Assembly: GCF_013141825.1 (NCBI RefSeq)
Contig: NZ_RZNH01000020.1
Coordinates: 33 to 64,032, forward strand
Direction of reading: 5' to 3'
DNA: 64,000 bases
Source: Marinifilum caeruleilacunae
GTDB taxonomy: Bacteria; Bacteroidota; Bacteroidia; Bacteroidales; Marinifilaceae
Below the pieces are notes generated by a model that did not search any database, was not told the DNA's origin, and saw nothing but the letters and a program-made list of their open reading frames with translations. A program made the position numbers and the translations under genes. Within the stretch, counting starts at the first letter, position 1. The number at the start of each line of letters is the position of its first letter. This document shows positions 26,696 through 35,903 of this stretch, in pieces.

Positions 26696-26749
26696 TTAGC
26701 ATGATCTGCTAAAAAAGAAAAAAAACTGATTTGTGTAATTTCTGTTCAT
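26696..26749 (-). CDS. Phe-rich leader peptide, distal from pheA
   Basis: A 17-codon frame from ATG at 26749 (or one codon earlier at 26752) to TAA at 26696 reads MNRNYTNQ, five consecutive phenylalanines, then SRSC. ATTACACAAA, just before the Phe codons (26730-26739), is perfectly complementary over 10 bases to TTTGTGTAAT after the stop (26680-26689). The antiterminator strand lies in the loop of that helix, the same arrangement as in the proximal leader. Promoter, leader peptide, helix and terminator therefore form a complete attenuator upstream of a second one. Confidence 0.82.
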   Translation of the reverse strand: MNRNYTNQFFFFFSRSC

Positions 26750-26774
26750 CATCTATAATTTGCTTTGTTTGAGT

Positions 26775-26782
26775 CAAAGGTA
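26775..26782 (-). promoter_or_regulatory. -7 element (TACCTTTG) for the pheA leader transcript
   Basis: Minus-strand TACCTTTG matches TAnnTTTG about 25 bases before the first leader ATG. It predicts a start site near 26768 and a 5' leader of roughly 300 bases before pheA. A -33 box is not clear. Confidence 0.6.
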
Positions 26783-26931
26783 AAAAAATATTTTAAAATC
26801 CGACTTTCCCGCAATATTAATATTGAGTTAAGAACATCAATTTTCATTTAACAATTCTTAGTTTTAAATCAGTTTCTCACACTTTTTTAATATCTTTTAT
26901 GCTCATTCACCATACTTTAAGAGGAAACCAC

Positions 26932-29286
26932 ATGAGAAGAAACATCCTATTACTTTACTTATTGTTATGCTGCAGCATGATTTCTGCTCAAAATGGCAAG
27001 GAATATTCCATTGCAATTTTGGGAGACAAATACATCCACGATACCGATTCTATCCTGAATCGTCTGCAATCGGAGATAAAATCAGTAGTTGCACAGGAAG
27101 CAAAAGTTGTATTCAAAGAACAGTATTTTCTGTTGAACGAACTCAACAAAGAAAAAGCAAAACAGAATTACGAAAAGGCAATTCAAGCCAATGATGTAGA
27201 TTTAATTCTATCCTTTGGCTCTATCAATAATTTTGTAATCGCCCAATCAAATAACTTCCCAAAACCAGTGGTATTATTTGGTGTAATCAACGATGATTTC
27301 ATCGAGTTTCCCGAAGGTCAGAAAAGTTCAAAAATTGAGAATCTAACCTATATTCTTACCCCACAATCTTATCAGAAGGATTTAAGTGAATTTCGGGAAA
27401 TGTATCCCTACAAGAAGGTTGGAATTATTGTAGATCAATATTTAAGCGAAATTTATCCTGTCGAAGAAACTTTAGGCAAAATTCTCAAAGATAGTAATGC
27501 TGATTTCAAACTTATCTCACTCTCTTCTGTTGATGATTTGAGTTCAGAGCTTGATGATGTAGATGCGGTATACCTTTCTGGTGGACAATTTTATTCTGAA
27601 GAAGATCAGCAAAGAATGATCAACATGATCAATGACCGAAAATTACCATCCTATACATCCATGGATCAGAGATTTTCCGATTTTGGTATACTATTCAATT
27701 CTCAACCCGTGAATGAGCTCGATCAGTTTTTCAGAAGAATTGCCCTTACCATTGAAGCGGCTGTGATGGGAAAGAAATTATCCGAACTTCCTATTTATTT
27801 GGATTTTGAGTCGAAACTTTTACTCAATATCGAAACATCGTTTAAAATTGAGTTTCCATTAAAATACAGCTTTCTGATTCGTACCAATATCGTAGGTAGT
27901 GCTCAGAATATTCCTTTCCAAAAAAAATATTACCTCGACGATGTGGTTTATCAATTATTGGAGAGTAACCTCAGTTTAAAGGCAAGTAAATACGATGTTG
28001 ATTTGGCAAAAAAAGATGTTAAACTTGCAAACAGTGAATATTTGCCTAACCTATCTTCTTCTCTTACGGGTTCTCATATCGATCCGGATCTTGCCAAAGC
28101 TTCCAATGGATCAAATCCAGAATTTTCGACCAGTGGAAATATTAGCTTGGAACAGGTTTTATTTTCGGAACAGGCAAGTGCCAATATCAAAATTCAGAAA
28201 GAACTGGAACAGGCTAGCCAGGAAAACTACAATGCAACAGAAAAGGATGCCATTTTGGATGCTGGTATCACCTTTTACAATGCGCTTATCGCGAAAGCAA
28301 ATTTTCTGATAAATGATGAAAACCTAAGGGTTACCCGAAAGAATTTTGAAATCGCAAAACAAAACTATTCCGTAGGACAAACCGGAAAATCTGATGTTCT
28401 AAGATGGCGAAGTGAACTTGCCCTGGCCACCCAAAACATTGTAAATGCCTATACCAACTATGTGCAAACCATACATGCACTAAACCAGGTTTTAAATAAT
28501 CCTATCGATTTTAAAATTGATATTGCCCACGCTCTTGTTGATGAAGAAGCTGTAGATCAATTTGATTACAAAGGCTTGATTCAACTGATTGACGATCCGA
28601 TTCTAAGAAGCAAATTGCTAAACTTCCTGGAGCAGGTTGCAATTGAAAATGCTCATGAGTTAAAATCACTTCAGTTTAATATTTCGGCAAGTGAGCGTTC
28701 GGCCAAACTGTACCAACGCAGTAAGTTTTTGCCAACAGTGGCATTACAAGGAGCTTATAATCATACGTTCACACGCGACGGAGAAGGCAGTTCATATCCT
28801 ACAGGTTTTACTGCTCCTCCTGATGGATATTACAATGTAGGCGTTCAGCTGAGCCTGCCTCTTTTCAATAAAAATCAGCGTAATATCAATCGCCAAAAAT
28901 CCCTAATTCAACAGGATCAGTTAAAACTACAGAAAGAAAATACCGAAAGTATAATTCGCCAGAATGTTAATGATATCGTTTATTCCATTTTGAACCTGTA
29001 CACCAATATAGAATTGTCGAACCTGACAACCAAAACAGCAAAGGAAAGTTTGGACTTAATGCAAATCTCTTACCTAAATGGTGCCGTGAGTATTACCAGC
29101 TTAATTGATGCTCAGCAAGCTTATTTTCAGGCTCAACAGCAACAGGCAAGTGCTGGTTATAACTTTTACCTAAGCCTGTTACAAATGGAAAGAATTTTAT
29201 CCTATTATTTCTTCCTGAACCCTGATGAAGAGAATCAAAACTTTATTCAGAACCTTCAGAATTATCTTATATCAAACAATCAGTAA
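26932..29286 (+). CDS. TolC-family outer-membrane efflux protein fused to a substrate-binding-like domain
   Basis: From the ATG at 26932, which has a purine-rich AGAGGAAA upstream and starts a good signal peptide, the protein has 784 residues. About residues 20-325 resemble the ABC-transporter substrate-binding (TrpX/PF04392-like) fold: EYSIAILGDKYIHDTDSI, DLILSFGSINNFVIAQS, KKVGIIVDQYLSEIYPVEE and DAVYLSGGQFYSEEDQQRM. The remaining part, from YYLDDVVYQLLESNLSLKAS, is an ordinary TolC/outer-membrane factor with two repeats of long helices. A normal TolC protein is 420-490 residues, so the extra domain is a true N-terminal fusion. It is the first gene of an operon with an MFP adaptor and an RND pump. 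The binding domain may deliver or sense substrate at the periplasmic entrance. Confidence 0.85.
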   Translation: MRRNILLLYLLLCCSMISAQNGKEYSIAILGDKYIHDTDSILNRLQSEIKSVVAQEAKVVFKEQYFLLNELNKEKAKQNYEKAIQANDVDLILSFGSINNFVIAQSNNFPKPVVLFGVINDDFIEFPEGQKSSKIENLTYILTPQSYQKDLSEFREMYPYKKVGIIVDQYLSEIYPVEETLGKILKDSNADFKLISLSSVDDLSSELDDVDAVYLSGGQFYSEEDQQRMINMINDRKLPSYTSMDQRFSDFGILFNSQPVNELDQFFRRIALTIEAAVMGKKLSELPIYLDFESKLLLNIETSFKIEFPLKYSFLIRTNIVGSAQNIPFQKKYYLDDVVYQLLESNLSLKASKYDVDLAKKDVKLANSEYLPNLSSSLTGSHIDPDLAKASNGSNPEFSTSGNISLEQVLFSEQASANIKIQKELEQASQENYNATEKDAILDAGITFYNALIAKANFLINDENLRVTRKNFEIAKQNYSVGQTGKSDVLRWRSELALATQNIVNAYTNYVQTIHALNQVLNNPIDFKIDIAHALVDEEAVDQFDYKGLIQLIDDPILRSKLLNFLEQVAIENAHELKSLQFNISASERSAKLYQRSKFLPTVALQGAYNHTFTRDGEGSSYPTGFTAPPDGYYNVGVQLSLPLFNKNQRNINRQKSLIQQDQLKLQKENTESIIRQNVNDIVYSILNLYTNIELSNLTTKTAKESLDLMQISYLNGAVSITSLIDAQQAYFQAQQQQASAGYNFYLSLLQMERILSYYFFLNPDEENQNFIQNLQNYLISNNQ

Positions 29287-29303
29287 AGAAAAACCATATC
29301 ATT

Positions 29304-30389
29304 ATGAAATCATTATACACATTTCCAATTGCACTATTATTCGTTCTGTTTAGCGCATGCTCTGGTGGCGAAAAGGATCAAAAAACAGAGCGATTCCGAC
29401 CCGTAAAATACCAGGAAGTAAACTATTCCGGAATTGGCCAGGTTCGATCCTTTAATGGTACCGCCCGATCTGACAAGGAAATCAACCTTAGCTTTAGAAC
29501 AGCCGGAATTCTTACTGTTTTAAATATTGCCAATGGTCAAAGCGTAAACAAAGGCGATTTATTGGCCAGAATCGATAACTCGGAAGCCCAGCTATCTTTG
29601 GAACAGTCTATTTCAACCTTGAGTAGCTCAAAGGCCAATTTAAATACGGCCACATCAACACTGGAACGAACCAGAACCCTTTTCGAAAAAGGAAGTGCCT
29701 CGCTAAGTGATTATGAGAACGCAAAAGCATCTTATGCTTCGGCCGAAGCCAATTATGAATCGGCCAAACGAAGTGTTGAAATTCAGGAGAAGCAAGTGGG
29801 ATATGGTATTATTAATGCGCCGGCCAATGGAGTAATTGCATCCAAAAATGTTGAAAACAACGAGAATGTAAGTGCCGGACAAATTATTGCCGTTCTAAAT
29901 GCAGGAAGCTTTATGGAGGTAAGCCTGGGACTGCCCGAAAATGTAATCAACAGGGTGAATAAAGGGATGAATGTTACGGCTACTTTTCCAGCACTTCAAG
30001 GAAAAGAATATGAAGGAATTGTAAATGAAGTTTCTCCATCCATTAGTGAAGGTTCTGCTACCTATCCGGTACGAATCAAATTAACTGGTGAAACATCCGA
30101 AGTAAAATCGGGAATGGCTGCACACATTAAATTTAAATTTGGTAAAACCGATAAAGGCGATAGTCTTATTGTTCCGATATCAGCCGTAGGCGAAGATAGC
30201 AAAGGAAATTTTGTTTTTGTAATTGTAAAAGAGAACGAAAATGTTGGAGTGATTAAAAAGCAACATTTTACGGTTGGAGAACTTTCTCCCGTTGGATTTG
30301 AAGTAAAAAGTGGTTTAAAACCAGGTCAACTGGTAGCAACTGCTGGTTTACAAACCCTGCTCGACGGACAAAAAGTTAGCTTAAAATAG
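29304..30389 (+). CDS. RND efflux periplasmic adaptor lipoprotein
   Basis: The 361-residue membrane-fusion protein bridges the inner-membrane pump and the TolC channel. It starts with a lipoprotein signal (LFVLFSAC, Cys19). A biotinyl-lipoyl half-motif follows (LNIANGQSVNKGDLLARIDN), then a coiled-coil hairpin (about residues 90-150, rich in Ser/Ala). The second half-motif is GIINAPANGVIASKNVENNE, followed by beta-barrel and C-terminal GLKPGQLVATAGLQTLLDGQ segments. It begins 17 bases after the TolC-fusion gene and precedes the pump gene by 24 bases, so it is the middle gene of the operon. Confidence 0.94.
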   Translation: MKSLYTFPIALLFVLFSACSGGEKDQKTERFRPVKYQEVNYSGIGQVRSFNGTARSDKEINLSFRTAGILTVLNIANGQSVNKGDLLARIDNSEAQLSLEQSISTLSSSKANLNTATSTLERTRTLFEKGSASLSDYENAKASYASAEANYESAKRSVEIQEKQVGYGIINAPANGVIASKNVENNENVSAGQIIAVLNAGSFMEVSLGLPENVINRVNKGMNVTATFPALQGKEYEGIVNEVSPSISEGSATYPVRIKLTGETSEVKSGMAAHIKFKFGKTDKGDSLIVPISAVGEDSKGNFVFVIVKENENVGVIKKQHFTVGELSPVGFEVKSGLKPGQLVATAGLQTLLDGQKVSLK

Positions 30390-30413
30390 TATTCACCCCT
30401 TAACAATGCAATT

Positions 30414-33400
30414 ATGAACCTTACAAAATTTGCTATTGAAAAAAGCCGAATCACATTTACATTGCTAGCTGTGGTGGTGATACTAGGTTTGGCTCTATAC
30501 GAAACATTGCCCAGGGACAGTATGCCACCTTATACCGTAAGAGTTGCAACTGTGGTTTCATCTTTTCCTGGTGCCGGGCCAGAACGAGTAGAACTTTTGG
30601 TTACAGATAAAATTGAAAAGAAAGCCCAGGAAATTCCTGAGGTAAAAGAAATCAACAGTACATCAAGAACAGGATTATCGGTGGTTACTGTAACACTGAA
30701 AGATGAAGTTGCGCCGGAAGATCTTCAATCCATATGGGACAAGCTAAGAAGAAAATTAAATGACTTGCGTGACCTTCCACAAGGTGTTAATCCGAACCTT
30801 AACGACGATGATGTTGGTGTGGTTTATGGTATAATGGTTGGCCTGATAAGTGATGGTTACTCCTATGTTGAAATGAAGGAGTTTGCCGATGATTTAAGAG
30901 ATGCCTTAATTAAACTTGATGATGCTGCCAAAGTAGAACTTGGCGGCGTTCAGGACGAAAGGGTATTTATCGAGTTCGATGAATCCCAATTAAAAGAATA
31001 TGGATTAACATCCTCCATGCTTCAAAATATTATTGCTTCTACAAACATTTTGGATTCGGGAGGTGAAGTGAACCTGGAATCGGAAAGAATTATACTTGAG
31101 CCAACCGGGAACTATGAATCACTGGAAAGCATTGAAAACACCCTGATTCCTGTAGGAGATGGAAGCCAGGTGGTACAATTAAGAGATATTACCAGCATCA
31201 GGAAAGCTTATGTGGAACCTGCCAGCACCATTGTGCATGTGAATGGGCAACCTGCCATCTCTTTATCGATTTCACTAATGGATGGAGCCAATATCATTAA
31301 ACTTGGCCAAGATGTAGATAAGGTATTAGCAGATTGGAACGAACGCTTGCCTATTGGCCTCGACGTTCAAAGATTGACTTCCTTAGATCACTATGTAGAT
31401 AAAAGTATTGATAACTTTATCGGCAACCTGGTTCAATCTATCGTAATTGTATTGGTTGTAATGCTGATATTTCTGGGTTTGAGAACCGGTTTGATTATTT
31501 CCAGTCTGATACCAATTGTTACCATTATGACTTTAATGCTAATGGGTTTAATCAATATGGGTTTAAACCAGGTAACTTTAGCAGCTTTAATCATGGCGCT
31601 TGGAATGATGGTTGATAATGCCATCGTGGTTTCTGAATCTATTATGGTAAAAATGGAAAAAGGCATGTCGGTGAAAGATGCTGCTGTTTCTTCCTGTTCG
31701 GAGTTAATTGTTCCACTTCTGATTTCGACATTGACCACATCGGTAGCATTTCTCTCTTTCTATTTGGCCGAATCGACCATGGGTGATATTGTTGGACCTA
31801 TTTTCGTAGTCATTACACTGGCGTTGATCTCATCATGGATTGTTTCGCTTACCATTATAACGATGCTTTGCTATTATTTCCTTAAGGTGAAACCTAAGGA
31901 CGAGTCGAAGCCTAACTTCATGGATCGAATTTTTGGTACCCTAAAAGTATATTACAAATCGATTATTCTCTCGGCTCTAAACCGAAAAGGAATGGTAATT
32001 GGTGGCATTGTACTCTTATTTATTTTATCCTTAAAGGGATTTAGTTTGGTACCTTTCATTTTCTTCCCCGATAGTGATCGAAACATGATTACCGTTGATA
32101 TCAACCTGCCATTGGGTACAAAGATTGAACAGACCGAGAAGGTGGTTAAAAGAATAGAAGGTTATATCACCAGTGATTTATTGGTGAACAATGATAGGGA
32201 TAAAGGCATAATCGACTGGTCCTCCTTTATCGGTCAGGGTCCGGAATCTTATGACCTGGGTTACTCTCAGGATGAAGCAAATTCGAGCTATGCCCACATT
32301 CTTGTTAATACCAGCTCCTTCGAAGAAAACGCCGAAGTAATTCGAAAACTGGATGAATTTAGCTACCAAAGTTTCCCAAATGCTGATGTAAAAGTATCTG
32401 CCTTAGGATCGGGAGGTAGTGGCACTCCTATCGAAATAAAGGTAAAAGGAAATAATCCTGATATTCTTGCCGAGCTATCTGAAAAAATAAAATCGAAACT
32501 TTCACAGGTTCAGGGAACCAAAAATGTAAAGGACGATTGGGGTCCAAAAACCAAAAAGTTTGTGATCAATATTGATCAGAACAATGCACAAATTGCAGGA
32601 ATTACAAACCAGGATATTGCCACATCTTTAAAAACCGTGTTGGATGGTTTCCAAACGGGTGAATATCGCGAAGAAGATAAAAACATTCCAATTTTATTGA
32701 GAGGTTTCTCCAGTCAGAATCAAAGCTATGAAACCATAGAAACCATGAATGTATTTTCGCAGAGCTCTGGAAAGAGTGTGCCGCTTTCGCAGGTAGCCAG
32801 CATTATTCCGCAATGGCAATATGCCAAAATTAAGCGACTGGATTTGGCCCGAAGCATTAATGTTTCCAGTGAAATAACCGAAGAGGGAAATGCATCTGCA
32901 ATTATGGACGAAGTATTGCCATGGCTGGAAGAAGATGTAAAAACCTGGCCTGCCGGTTACAACTATGAGCTGGGAGGTGAAAGTAAGAATACAGCTGAAA
33001 ATATGGGTGCTGTAATTGCTTATTTACCATTGTCGGCATTTTTAATCCTGCTTCTTTTGGTGATCCAATTCAATTCATTCCGTAAAACCACCATGGTGGT
33101 TAGTACCATTCCTTTGGGTGTAATTGGTGTGGTTATTGGTTTAATAGCCCTTCGCTCCTACTTTGGCTTTATGGCCTTTTTAGGTGTTATTTCTCTTGCC
33201 GGAATTGTAATTAACAATGCCATTGTATTAATCGACAGAATAGAAATTGAACTTACCGAACTCAAACGGACTCCACAAGATGCAGTGATAGCAGCTTGTT
33301 TGCAGCGTTTCAGACCAATTCTTTTAACTACCTTCACTACATCATTAGGATTAATTCCATTGTATCTTGGAGGTGGATTAATGTGGGAACCAATGGCTGC

Positions 33401-33527
33401 ATCAATCATGATAGGGCTCCTGTTTGGTACAGTAATTACATTAATATTTATCCCTGCTTTATATAGTGTGTTCTATAAAGTAAATTACAAGGATTATGAA
33501 TTTAACGAAGCTCTTTTAAGCGACTAA
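30414..33527 (+). CDS. RND-family efflux transporter permease
   Basis: This 1037-residue protein has the standard two-fold RND layout, with 12 membrane helices and two large periplasmic loops. The N-terminal block contains PRDSMPPYTVRVATVVSSFP and GAGPERVELLVTDKIE. In helix 4 the proton-relay region reads LGMMVDNAIVVSES, with Asp-Asn where AcrB has Asp-Asp, as in several subfamilies. The C-terminal half contains PLGVIGVVIGL and FMAFLGVISLAGIVINNAIV. It is an inner-membrane proton-driven exporter working with the upstream adaptor and TolC fusion. Substrate cannot be inferred; the family includes drug, bile-salt and lipid exporters. A terminator follows. Confidence 0.95.
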   Translation: MNLTKFAIEKSRITFTLLAVVVILGLALYETLPRDSMPPYTVRVATVVSSFPGAGPERVELLVTDKIEKKAQEIPEVKEINSTSRTGLSVVTVTLKDEVAPEDLQSIWDKLRRKLNDLRDLPQGVNPNLNDDDVGVVYGIMVGLISDGYSYVEMKEFADDLRDALIKLDDAAKVELGGVQDERVFIEFDESQLKEYGLTSSMLQNIIASTNILDSGGEVNLESERIILEPTGNYESLESIENTLIPVGDGSQVVQLRDITSIRKAYVEPASTIVHVNGQPAISLSISLMDGANIIKLGQDVDKVLADWNERLPIGLDVQRLTSLDHYVDKSIDNFIGNLVQSIVIVLVVMLIFLGLRTGLIISSLIPIVTIMTLMLMGLINMGLNQVTLAALIMALGMMVDNAIVVSESIMVKMEKGMSVKDAAVSSCSELIVPLLISTLTTSVAFLSFYLAESTMGDIVGPIFVVITLALISSWIVSLTIITMLCYYFLKVKPKDESKPNFMDRIFGTLKVYYKSIILSALNRKGMVIGGIVLLFILSLKGFSLVPFIFFPDSDRNMITVDINLPLGTKIEQTEKVVKRIEGYITSDLLVNNDRDKGIIDWSSFIGQGPESYDLGYSQDEANSSYAHILVNTSSFEENAEVIRKLDEFSYQSFPNADVKVSALGSGGSGTPIEIKVKGNNPDILAELSEKIKSKLSQVQGTKNVKDDWGPKTKKFVINIDQNNAQIAGITNQDIATSLKTVLDGFQTGEYREEDKNIPILLRGFSSQNQSYETIETMNVFSQSSGKSVPLSQVASIIPQWQYAKIKRLDLARSINVSSEITEEGNASAIMDEVLPWLEEDVKTWPAGYNYELGGESKNTAENMGAVIAYLPLSAFLILLLLVIQFNSFRKTTMVVSTIPLGVIGVVIGLIALRSYFGFMAFLGVISLAGIVINNAIVLIDRIEIELTELKRTPQDAVIAACLQRFRPILLTTFTTSLGLIPLYLGGGLMWEPMAASIMIGLLFGTVITLIFIPALYSVFYKVNYKDYEFNEALLSD

Positions 33528-33543
33528 ATAATTTACAAATTAG

Positions 33544-33573
33544 AAGCCTGTCACAAAACGACAGGCTTTTTCT
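33544..33573 (+). terminator. Intrinsic terminator of the RND operon
   Basis: AAGCCTGTC pairs with GACAGGCTT around a 7-base loop and is followed by TTTTCTTT. Confidence 0.9.
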
Positions 33574-33663
33574 TTATCCCATTTTTAACAAATCAATAAC
33601 AAGCCAGATTATTCTGTTTCAACGATTAATGGTATATTTAATACTCACAAGTCTTATTTGTAC

Positions 33664-34152
33664 ATGATGATGAAACAACGATTATTTTACTTGTTGATTG
33701 TTTTAATATCCATTAGCCTAAATGGCAATTCCCAGGATTTTAAAACCATGGATTACGAAGCTTTAAAGCCAAGTTTTCATCAACAAAACGATACCACATA
33801 TGTTATTAACTTCTGGGCCATGTGGTGTAAACCATGCGTGGAAGAACTTCCCGAATTTGAACACATCAGAAAATCTTACGAAAACAAAAAAGTAAAAATC
33901 CTACTGGTAAGTTTGGATTTTGGTTCGAATGTAAAGGAACGTCTCACAAAATTCCTCAAGAAAAAAAACATCAATGCCGAAGTGGTAATCCTCGATGACC
34001 CCGATTCAAACGCCTGGATCGGTAAAGTTGATCAAAGTTGGGATGGTGCATTACCGGCAACGGTTGTTTATAAAAAAGAAAATCGAAAATTCTTTGCCGG
34101 AAAAATTACCTACTCAGAACTGGCAGAGACCATTGATAATTTTAACAGATAA
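33664..34152 (+). CDS. TlpA-like thiol-disulfide oxidoreductase
   Basis: From one of three consecutive ATG codons (33664-33672) the protein has about 160 residues; the longer TTG start adds nothing conserved. A signal peptide ends near NGNSQ. The mature part is a thioredoxin fold with the redox motif FWAMWCKPCVEELPEFEH (CKPC) and the conserved cis-proline segment ALPATVVY. Such exported proteins reduce periplasmic disulfides, for example in cytochrome maturation. It is followed 29 bases later by another thioredoxin-fold gene, so the two may be co-transcribed. Confidence 0.9.
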   Translation: MMMKQRLFYLLIVLISISLNGNSQDFKTMDYEALKPSFHQQNDTTYVINFWAMWCKPCVEELPEFEHIRKSYENKKVKILLVSLDFGSNVKERLTKFLKKKNINAEVVILDDPDSNAWIGKVDQSWDGALPATVVYKKENRKFFAGKITYSELAETIDNFNR

Positions 34153-34181
34153 AATTTTAGTATTAACCAATTTTTATAAAA

Positions 34182-34781
34182 ATGAAAAAAGTATTATTAC
34201 TATGCTTCCTACTCATATCATCTGTAGCAATTATGGCTCAGGGATATAAAGTTGGAGATTCAGCTGAAGATTTCAAGCTGAAAAACATCGATGGCAAACA
34301 CATTTCTCTTTCAGATTACTCTGATGCCAAAGGATTTGTAGTAATCTTTACCTGTAACCACTGTCCATATGCAGTGGCTTATGAGGATCGAATTATTGAT
34401 TTCGATAAGAAGTATAAGAAAAAAGGCTTTCCTGTAATTGCAATTAATCCAAACGATCCTGCTGTTGTTCCAGGAGATTCGTTTGAAGGAATGCAAAAAA
34501 GAGCAAAGGAAAAAGGATTCACATTTCCTTATTTATTTGATGCAAAACAGGAAGTTTACAAGAACTTTGGTGCAACTAAAACTCCTCATGTTTACGTATT
34601 AAGTAAGGATAAAAGTAAATTAACTGTTGAGTATATTGGTACAATAGATAATAATTACAAAGATGCTTCTAAAGTGAGTACAAGGTATTTAGAAGATGCA
34701 GTTAATTCTCTGTTAATGAACAAAAAACCTGAAGTGACTTATACAAAGGCAATTGGATGTTCCATTAAGACAAAAGGATGA
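34182..34781 (+). CDS. Exported peroxiredoxin-like (AhpC/TSA) thioredoxin-fold protein
   Basis: The 199-residue protein has a signal peptide ending near AIMAQ. It has an AhpC/TSA-type thioredoxin fold: VGDSAEDFKLKNIDGKHISL, then VVIFTCNHCPYAVAYEDRI with the CNHC redox pair, and the cis-proline region GATKTPHVYVLS. This subgroup (thioredoxin-family, RedB/peroxiredoxin-like, often with TCNHCPYA) is common in Bacteroidota. It follows the TlpA-like gene in a likely operon and ends at a terminator. The exact substrate is unknown. Confidence 0.9.
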   Translation: MKKVLLLCFLLISSVAIMAQGYKVGDSAEDFKLKNIDGKHISLSDYSDAKGFVVIFTCNHCPYAVAYEDRIIDFDKKYKKKGFPVIAINPNDPAVVPGDSFEGMQKRAKEKGFTFPYLFDAKQEVYKNFGATKTPHVYVLSKDKSKLTVEYIGTIDNNYKDASKVSTRYLEDAVNSLLMNKKPEVTYTKAIGCSIKTKG

Positions 34782-34802
34782 GTATAGAGTATTCTTAATA
34801 AT

Positions 34803-34835
34803 AAAAAAAACACAGCCAATTAGCTGTGTTTTTTT
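34803..34835 (+). terminator. Bidirectional terminator
   Basis: ACACAGC pairs with GCTGTGT around a 6-base loop, flanked by A7-8 and T7. It separates the convergent peroxiredoxin-like and alcohol-dehydrogenase-like genes. Confidence 0.92.
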
Positions 34836-34852
34836 GTCTTTAAATCCGAAAC

Positions 34853-35800
34853 TTACTCCGTAATTTTCAACGACAATTTTCCAACTACTCTGCCCGATTC
34901 GCTATATTGATGCGCTTTTGCAATATCGTCTAACTCATAAGATTTATCGATATGGGTTTTTAATAAACCTGCATCCACAAAATCGGCCAATAGTTCAAGG
35001 TCTTTTTTGCTTTCCTGCACAAATATCTTTTTCATTTTCTTAGAGCTAACCATGTTATGAATAGAACCTAGTAAAAGAATATTAAATGAAGGCAAAGTTG
35101 TAACATAAACACCGCCACGTTGTAACAAGTGTTTTACTTTCGAATATTCAAGATTTCCAACAACATCGAAAAAAATGTCGTATTCTTCCTGTATTTCAAA
35201 CAGATTCTCGTTTTGATAATCGACTACCCTATCGGCTCCCAACTCTTTTGCAAATTCTAGATTTTTCGTGCTACACACTCCTGTTGCCTTACACTGAAAA
35301 GCTTTTGCCAACTGCAAGGCAAACGAACCAACTCCTCCGGAACATCCATTCACCAATACACTCATTCCCTTTTTAATGCCGCCCATATCACGCAAAGCTT
35401 GTAAGGCTGTTAAACCTGCCAAGGGTAAAGTTGCTGCTTCCTCAAAATTCATATTCTGCGGCTTAAGAGCAAGATGATCGGGTGTAGTGGCAACATATTC
35501 GGCATATGCACCATTTTTAATGATATCTACCTTACCATACACCTCATCGCCAACACGATAAAACTGCACTTTTTTACCTACTTCCAAAATTCTGCCTGCA
35601 ATATCGCCACCTAAAACACAAGGTAATTTTTTTCGCATGAACAGTTTCAGCATGCCTTTTCTAATCTTCCAATCAACAGGATTAACCGAAGATGCGTATA
35701 CCTCTACCAATACCTGGTTGTCTTTTATTTTGGGTCGATCCAGATTTGCAATTTCCAACACATCCGGAGAACCATATTTCCTCATTACAATAGCTTTCAT
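34853..35800 (-). CDS. NAD(P)-dependent quinone-reductase-like oxidoreductase (MDR)
   Basis: This 315-residue protein is a medium-chain dehydrogenase/reductase of the zinc-independent quinone oxidoreductase type. The N-terminal GroES-like part includes VLVEVYASSVNPVDWKIRKG and CVLGGDIAGRILEVGKKV. The nucleotide-binding loop is VLVNGCSGGVGSFALQLAKA. The zinc-ligand cysteines of alcohol dehydrogenases are not present, which fits quinone/enone reductases. It is cytoplasmic and a single gene. The substrate is unknown. Confidence 0.92.
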   Translation of the reverse strand: MKAIVMRKYGSPDVLEIANLDRPKIKDNQVLVEVYASSVNPVDWKIRKGMLKLFMRKKLPCVLGGDIAGRILEVGKKVQFYRVGDEVYGKVDIIKNGAYAEYVATTPDHLALKPQNMNFEEAATLPLAGLTALQALRDMGGIKKGMSVLVNGCSGGVGSFALQLAKAFQCKATGVCSTKNLEFAKELGADRVVDYQNENLFEIQEEYDIFFDVVGNLEYSKVKHLLQRGGVYVTTLPSFNILLLGSIHNMVSSKKMKKIFVQESKKDLELLADFVDAGLLKTHIDKSYELDDIAKAHQYSESGRVVGKLSLKITE

Positions 35801-35903
35801 CGTCGTTTTCTTTCAGTTAGGTTGAATCTTTTGTAAGTATAAAACTCACTATTCAAGTTACGACAAGTTTGGCTCAATTTCAAGGCGTTAGAAGAACGCA
35901 AGC

